In this document: in pieces, positions 13,976-17,634 of the stretch
Layout of the letters: the number at the start of each line of letters is the position of its first letter
How positions within the stretch are numbered: position 1 is the stretch's first letter
Origin: JAVKSM01 sp039583705
Lineage (GTDB): Bacteria; Actinomycetota; Actinomycetes; Mycobacteriales; Pseudonocardiaceae
Direction: 5' to 3'
Length of the DNA: 17,634 bases
Assembly: GCA_039583705.1 (NCBI GenBank)
Contig: JAVKSM010000064.1
Location: 1-17,634, forward strand
Translations under genes and position numbers: made by a program
Notes under the pieces: generated by a model
The model's database searches: none
What the model saw: only the letters and a program-made list of their open reading frames with translations
What the model was told of the DNA's origin: nothing

Positions 13976-15202
13976 ATGAAGTTCCGCGTCGAGCGTGACG
14001 GACTCGCCGAGGCCGTCGGCTTCGTGGCCCGCAGCCTGCCGGCCCGGGCGCCGGTCCCGGTGCTGGGCGGGGTACTGCTCGACGGCGCCTCGTCCACCGA
14101 GACGCTGAGCCTCTCAGCCTTCGACTACGAGGTCTCGGCGCGGGTCGAGCTCGCCGCCATGATCGGCGAGAGCGGCCGGGGGCTGGTCTCGGGCCGGCTG
14201 CTGGCCGACATCGCCCGTTCGTTGCCGCCGCACCCGGTCGACGTGGTGCTGGACGGTGCCCGACTGGCCATCACCTGCGGCAGCACGAAGTTCAGCCTGC
14301 CGACGATGCCGGTGGAGGACTACCCGCAGCTACCCGAGCTGCCGCCGGTCGCGGGCGCGCTCGCGCCCGACACCTTCGCCACCGCGGTCGCCCAGGTCGC
14401 CGTCGCCGCCGGCCGGGACGACACCCTGCCGATGCTCACCGGGATCCGAGTGGAGATCACCGAGTCGACGCTGACGATGGCGGCGACCGACCGTTTCCGG
14501 CTGGCCGTGCGGGAGTTCGGCTGGGAGCCGACCGGTGGGGTCGAACCGACGGCGGTGCTCGTGCCGGCCCGCACGCTGGCCGACGCCGCCAAGACGTTCG
14601 GCCCCGGTGGCGGCCCGTTGCAGCTCGCGTTGGCCGCCGGGGAAGGCCTGCTCGGACTGGCGGGCGGCGGCCGCCGCTGCACCACCCGGCTGCTGGACGC
14701 CGAGTTCCCGCCCTACCGCAAGCTGTTGCCCACCGAGCACACCTCGGTCGCCGTGCTCGACGTCCCGCCCCTGGTCGAGGCGGTCAAGCGGGTCTCGCTG
14801 GTCGCGGAGCGGGGCACCCAGGTGCGGTTGGAGTTCACCGACGGTTCGCTGCGGTGCAGCGCCGGCGGCGAGGACGAGGGCAGCGCGGAGGAGGAGCTTG
14901 CCTGCGAGTTCGACGGCGAGCCGCTGACCATCGCGTTCAACCCCGGCTACCTGCTCGACGGCCTGGGCGTGCTGCACAGCGAGCGGGTGCACCTCTCGTT
15001 CACCACCCCCAGCCGGCCGGCCCTGCTGCGGCCCGCGCCGGCGCGGGGCGCCGAGGACTCCGAACCGGCTCAGGACCGGCCGGCTGACGACCGCCCGGTG
15101 GCTGCCGGGGCGGCGGCTGAAGTAGCCGGGGCTGCCGGGGCGGGGGCTGGACCGGCCAGCGGGTACATCTACCTGCTGATGCCGGTGCGCCTGCCCGGCT
15201 GA
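13976..15202 (+). CDS. dnaN: DNA polymerase III beta sliding clamp
   Basis: Ring-shaped processivity clamp that tethers polymerase III and other proteins to DNA. The 408-residue product starts M-K-F-R-V-E-R-D-G-L-A-E-A-V, shows the domain-2 segment L-P-M-L-T-G-I-R-V-E, then F-P-P-Y-R-K-L-L-P, and ends Y-L-L-M-P-V-R-L-P-G as expected. ATG 13976 follows AAAGGA with about seven bases spacing. The protein is longer than usual because residues ~354-398 form an Ala/Gly/Pro/Asp-rich insertion between R-P-A-L-L-R-P and the last strand, close to the edge of the partner-binding cleft. Normally dnaN follows dnaA directly; here a minus-strand gene pair lies between them. gnd follows 58 bases downstream. 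Confidence 0.98.
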   Translation: MKFRVERDGLAEAVGFVARSLPARAPVPVLGGVLLDGASSTETLSLSAFDYEVSARVELAAMIGESGRGLVSGRLLADIARSLPPHPVDVVLDGARLAITCGSTKFSLPTMPVEDYPQLPELPPVAGALAPDTFATAVAQVAVAAGRDDTLPMLTGIRVEITESTLTMAATDRFRLAVREFGWEPTGGVEPTAVLVPARTLADAAKTFGPGGGPLQLALAAGEGLLGLAGGGRRCTTRLLDAEFPPYRKLLPTEHTSVAVLDVPPLVEAVKRVSLVAERGTQVRLEFTDGSLRCSAGGEDEGSAEEELACEFDGEPLTIAFNPGYLLDGLGVLHSERVHLSFTTPSRPALLRPAPARGAEDSEPAQDRPADDRPVAAGAAAEVAGAAGAGAGPASGYIYLLMPVRLPG

Positions 15203-15260
15203 GACACTTCCGGCACGGTGGCCGCACTCGCACGAGAACTCGCCGGAGAGGAGAGACGCC

Positions 15261-16184
15261 GTGCAGCTGGGGATGATCGGCTTGGGCCGGATGGGCGCCA
15301 ACATGGCGCAGCGCCTGCGCCGGGCCGGCCACGAGGTCGTGGGCTACGACCGCAGCCCAGACGTCAGCGACACGTCCTCGCTGGCCGACCTGGTCACGTC
15401 GCTGGCGCCGTCGCGGGTGGTCTGGGTGATGGTCCCGGCCGGTGGGCCGACGCGGCAGAGCGTCAAGGAGCTCGCCGGGCTGCTCTCAGCGGGCGATCTC
15501 GTGGTCGATGGTGGCAACTCGCGATTCACCGACGACCAGGAGCACGCCGAGCTGTTGGCCGCGAAGAAGATCTCCTACGTAGACTGCGGGGTCTCCGGCG
15601 GGGTGTGGGGCCTCGAGGTCGGCTACGGGCTGATGGCAGGTGGCGCGCCGGAGGACATCGAACGGCTGCTGCCGATCTTCGACACGCTCCGCCCCGAGGG
15701 CCCACGCGAGGAGGGCTTCGTGCACGCCGGCCCGGTGGGTGCCGGGCACTTCGCCAAGATGGTGCACAATGGCATCGAGTATGGGCTCATGCAGTCCTAC
15801 GCGGAAGGTTACGAGCTGCTGGCCGCCGCCGACCTCGTGCACGACGTGCCGGGCGTCCTCAAGGCGTGGAGCCGCGGCACGGTGGTGCGATCCTGGCTGC
15901 TCGACCTGCTCGTGCGCGCGTTGCAGGAGGATCCCGGGCTGACCCAGATCACCGGTTACAGCGACGACTCCGGGGAGGGCCGCTGGACCGTCGAGGAGGC
16001 CATCCACCACGCCGTCCCGCTTCCGGTGATCTCCGCGGCGCTGTTCGCGCGCTTCGCCTCGCGGCAGGACGAGTCGCCGACCATGAAGGCGGTCGCCGCA
16101 CTGCGCAACCAGTTCGGGGGGCATGCGGTGCACAAGGCGGGGCCGACCTCGGGCACCGGCGCGGTGCGCGACGCCGGCGCCTAG
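15261..16184 (+). CDS. gnd: 6-phosphogluconate dehydrogenase, decarboxylating, short (NAD-type) form
   Basis: Oxidises 6-phosphogluconate to ribulose 5-phosphate and CO2. The 307-residue product belongs to the short Gnd-related family rather than the ~470-residue E. coli type. It shows the dinucleotide motif G-L-G-R-M-G at 7-12, Asp30 after strand 2 (G-Y-D-R-S), which favours NAD over NADP, D-G-G-N-S at 83-87, G-V-S-G-G-V-W-G-L at 110-118, and K-M-V-H-N-G-I-E-Y at 166-174 with the likely catalytic Lys166 and Asn170. GTG 15261 has GGAGAGGAGA six bases upstream. It lies between dnaN and recF, five bases before recF, an arrangement known from several actinomycete families. Cofactor preference is inferred from Asp30 only. 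Confidence 0.93.
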   Translation: MQLGMIGLGRMGANMAQRLRRAGHEVVGYDRSPDVSDTSSLADLVTSLAPSRVVWVMVPAGGPTRQSVKELAGLLSAGDLVVDGGNSRFTDDQEHAELLAAKKISYVDCGVSGGVWGLEVGYGLMAGGAPEDIERLLPIFDTLRPEGPREEGFVHAGPVGAGHFAKMVHNGIEYGLMQSYAEGYELLAAADLVHDVPGVLKAWSRGTVVRSWLLDLLVRALQEDPGLTQITGYSDDSGEGRWTVEEAIHHAVPLPVISAALFARFASRQDESPTMKAVAALRNQFGGHAVHKAGPTSGTGAVRDAGA

Positions 16185-16189
16185 CGCCG

Positions 16190-17374
16190 GTGTACGTCCG
16201 GGCGCTGGCGGTGACCGACTTCCGGTCCTGGGAGCAGGCGGAACTGGCCCTGGAGCCCGGTGTCAGCGTCCTGGTGGGAGCCAACGGGCAGGGCAAGACC
16301 AACCTCGTCGAGGCGCTGGGATACCTCTCGACGCTCGGCTCACACCGGGTCGCCTCCGACGCGCCGCTGGTCCGCCGGGGCGCGGCCAGCGCGATCGTGC
16401 GGGTCAGCGTGGTCAACGACGCCCGGGAGCTGTCCGTCGAGCTGGAGATCAACCCGGGCAGGGCGAACCGGGCGCGGGTCAACCGGGCTCCGGTGCGCCG
16501 CGCTCGCGACATCCTGGGCATCCTGCGCACCGTGCTGTTCGCGCCGGAGGATCTGGCGCTGGTGCGGGGCGACCCGGCCGAGCGGCGGCGGTTCCTCGAC
16601 GAACTGCTGGTGGCCCGGGCACCGCGCTGGGCCGGGATCCGCTCCGACTACGAGCGGGTGCTGCGGCAGCGCTCGGCACTGCTGCGGACGGCCCGGTCGG
16701 TACCTCCCGGGGGTGCCCGTCCGGGAGCGGGCACCCTCGACGTCTGGGACGCGCACCTGGCTCGGCACGGGGCGGCGCTGCTGGCCGGCCGGTTGCGGCT
16801 GGTTACCGACCTCGCGCCGTATGTCGCGGCGGCGTATGCGGCCGTGGCGCCGGACTCGGTTCCGGTCGCCGTCGGCTACCATGCCAGCGTGCCCGAGGTC
16901 GGCGGCCCCGGGGCCCGGAGCCGGGACGGGGTCCCGGGCGGCTTGGACGGCGCCTGCGGCGCCGACGAGGCCGGGCTGGAGAAGGCACTGCTGGCTGAGC
17001 TGGTCCGGTTACGGCCGGTCGAGGTGGAGCGGGGGGCGTGCCTGGTCGGGCCGCACCGCGACGACCTCGACCTTCGCCTCGGCGAGGGTCCGGCGAGGGG
17101 TTACGCGAGCCACGGCGAGGCCTGGGCGCTGGCGCTGGCGCTGCGGCTGGGATGCTTCGAGCTGTTGCGCGCCCACGGGGTGGACCCGGTGCTGCTGCTC
17201 GATGACGTGTTCGCCGAGCTCGACACGAGGCGGCGGGCGGCGCTGGCGGCGGTGGCGCTGCGGGCCGAACAGGTGCTGGTGACCGCCGCCGTCGAGGCTG
17301 ACGTTCCCGCGGCGCTGGCGGGGACCCGTTTCCGGGTGGGCGACGGGGAGGTGCGTTGTGCCCGATCTGGGTAG
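16190..17374 (+). CDS. recF: DNA replication and repair protein RecF
   Basis: SMC/ABC-like ATPase that helps load RecA at gapped DNA through RecOR. The 394-residue product has Walker A G-A-N-G-Q-G-K-T at 30-37, the R-R-R-F-L-D-E motif, an ABC signature region reading S-H-G-E-A-W-A-L-A-L-A-L-R, and Walker B L-L-L-D-D-V-F-A-E-L-D near the C-terminus. GTG 16190 begins five bases after the gnd stop with no clear ribosome site, so translation is probably coupled. The much longer open frame upstream overlaps gnd and is not coding. The last 17 bases overlap the start of the dciA-like gene. Confidence 0.97.
   Translation: MYVRALAVTDFRSWEQAELALEPGVSVLVGANGQGKTNLVEALGYLSTLGSHRVASDAPLVRRGAASAIVRVSVVNDARELSVELEINPGRANRARVNRAPVRRARDILGILRTVLFAPEDLALVRGDPAERRRFLDELLVARAPRWAGIRSDYERVLRQRSALLRTARSVPPGGARPGAGTLDVWDAHLARHGAALLAGRLRLVTDLAPYVAAAYAAVAPDSVPVAVGYHASVPEVGGPGARSRDGVPGGLDGACGADEAGLEKALLAELVRLRPVEVERGACLVGPHRDDLDLRLGEGPARGYASHGEAWALALALRLGCFELLRAHGVDPVLLLDDVFAELDTRRRAALAAVALRAEQVLVTAAVEADVPAALAGTRFRVGDGEVRCARSG
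17345..17351 (+). promoter_or_regulatory. Strong ribosome-binding site deciding the dciA start
   Basis: GGGGAGG is followed after six bases by GTG 17358. It lies inside recF and fixes the start of the overlapping downstream gene. Confidence 0.75.
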
Positions 17375-17634
17375 TTCTGGTCCTGATCGGCTGAATTGTT
17401 CGCCTGATGAGGAGCCTCCTCCTGGGGACAACCCTGTGGATGCTGTGGATAACGTTGCTGTGGACAACGTGGCGGACCCCGGGGCCCCCCAGCAGCGGCA
17501 CGGGGGTCGAAGTGCCGCTGGTGCCGCCGCCGCAGCCGCTGGGACCGGACATCGGGGCGCGGACCTCGCCCGGGCGGCCCTTGCGGCGGCGCGGACCGCG
17601 GCCCAGGATCGAGCCGGGCGGCGCGGGCGCAGGT
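17358..17634 (+). CDS. dciA: DciA-like (DUF721) helicase-loading protein, 3' partial
   Basis: The frame from GTG 17358 is open to the end of the window (~92 codons) and overlaps recF by 17 bases. Near the end of the window it reads G-A-D-L-A-R-A-A-L-A-A-A-R-T-A-A-Q-D-R-A-G-R-R, which matches the N-terminal helix-like segment of the mycobacterial Rv0004 (DUF721/DciA) protein, and the place between recF and (expected) gyrB is the same. DciA interacts with the replicative helicase DnaB in bacteria that lack DnaC/DnaI. Before this segment is a disordered Pro/Gly/Ala-rich leader containing V-D-A-V-D-N-V-A-V-D-N-V-A, encoded by a cluster of DnaA boxes. The conserved DUF721 domain itself would lie beyond the window, so the family call depends on this segment and gene order. 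Confidence 0.75.
   Translation, partial: MPDLGSSGPDRLNCSPDEEPPPGDNPVDAVDNVAVDNVADPGAPQQRHGGRSAAGAAAAAAGTGHRGADLARAALAAARTAAQDRAGRRGRR
17423..17467 (-). promoter_or_regulatory. Cluster of four co-oriented DnaA boxes inside the dciA start
   Basis: TGGGGACAA (17423-17431, one mismatch), TGTGGATGC (17435-17443, two mismatches), TGTGGATAA (17444-17452, exactly TTATCCACA on the other strand) and TGTGGACAA (17459-17467, exactly TTGTCCACA) all point the same way. They lie 65-110 bases into the dciA reading frame. They are the best DnaA boxes in the window, better than those beside dnaN. Confidence 0.85.

Noticed and set aside
15218..16189. Long upstream extension of the recF frame
   Set aside because: It overlaps gnd, which has full enzyme motifs, and translates as Arg/Gly-rich low complexity; RecF homology begins at GTG 16190.
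1..17634. tRNA, rRNA, CRISPR array, insertion sequence or prophage attachment site
   Set aside because: I saw no tRNA-like or rRNA sequence, no regularly spaced repeats, no transposase motif and no flanking inverted repeats around the inserted gene pair.

Overview
The window is a high-GC actinobacterial chromosome segment around the replication origin. The conserved gene order supports this: a MurJ-type C-terminal domain, trxB, trxA, cwlM, a GNAT gene, then parB-parA-rsmG-khpB(jag)-yidC-yidD-rnpA-rpmH on the minus strand, then dnaA, dnaN, gnd, recF and the start of a dciA-like (DUF721) gene on the plus strand. A gnd-like gene between dnaN and recF is, from memory, typical of Streptomyces/Frankia-type actinomycetes rather than mycobacteria. 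The genus cannot be fixed from the sequence alone.

Layout. 1-471 is the end of a large extracellular/membrane protein. 472-3327 holds the thioredoxin pair and cwlM (plus strand). 3363-9507 is a leftward block: the GNAT gene, then the eight-gene rpmH-to-parB run with several stop/start overlaps. A perfect ParB site (parS) sits just upstream of rsmG. 9508-10041 is the divergent rpmH/dnaA promoter region with one DnaA-box-like site. 10042-11589 is dnaA. 11535-13465 is an unusual minus-strand pair: a membrane-anchored, zinc-ribbon, P-loop GTPase-like protein and a small one-pass membrane protein. It separates dnaA from dnaN, which are normally neighbours across oriC. 13466-13975 is non-coding, with four DnaA-box-like sites and an AT-richer tract, and is the best oriC candidate. 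13976-17634 holds dnaN, gnd, recF and the 5' end of dciA.

How the genes work together. DnaA, DnaN, RecF and DciA handle initiation, processivity, repair and helicase loading. ParA/ParB/parS segregate the origin. RpmH, RnpA, YidD, YidC and KhpB serve ribosome/RNase P biogenesis and membrane insertion. TrxA/TrxB are the thiol-disulfide system. CwlM and the MurJ-like protein act in peptidoglycan synthesis.

Most notable points: (1) the GTPase/membrane-protein pair inside the dnaA-dnaN interval; (2) four in-line DnaA-box sites, two matching consensus exactly, inside the first codons of dciA, sharing a 15-bp module with the oriC candidate; (3) a CwlM that keeps all the amidase zinc and catalytic residues; (4) a thiol-stress-type promoter overlapping a housekeeping-like one at trxB, each pointing to a different in-frame GTG as a leaderless start; (5) an eroded parS within parA; (6) a long Ala/Pro-rich insertion near the end of the beta clamp.
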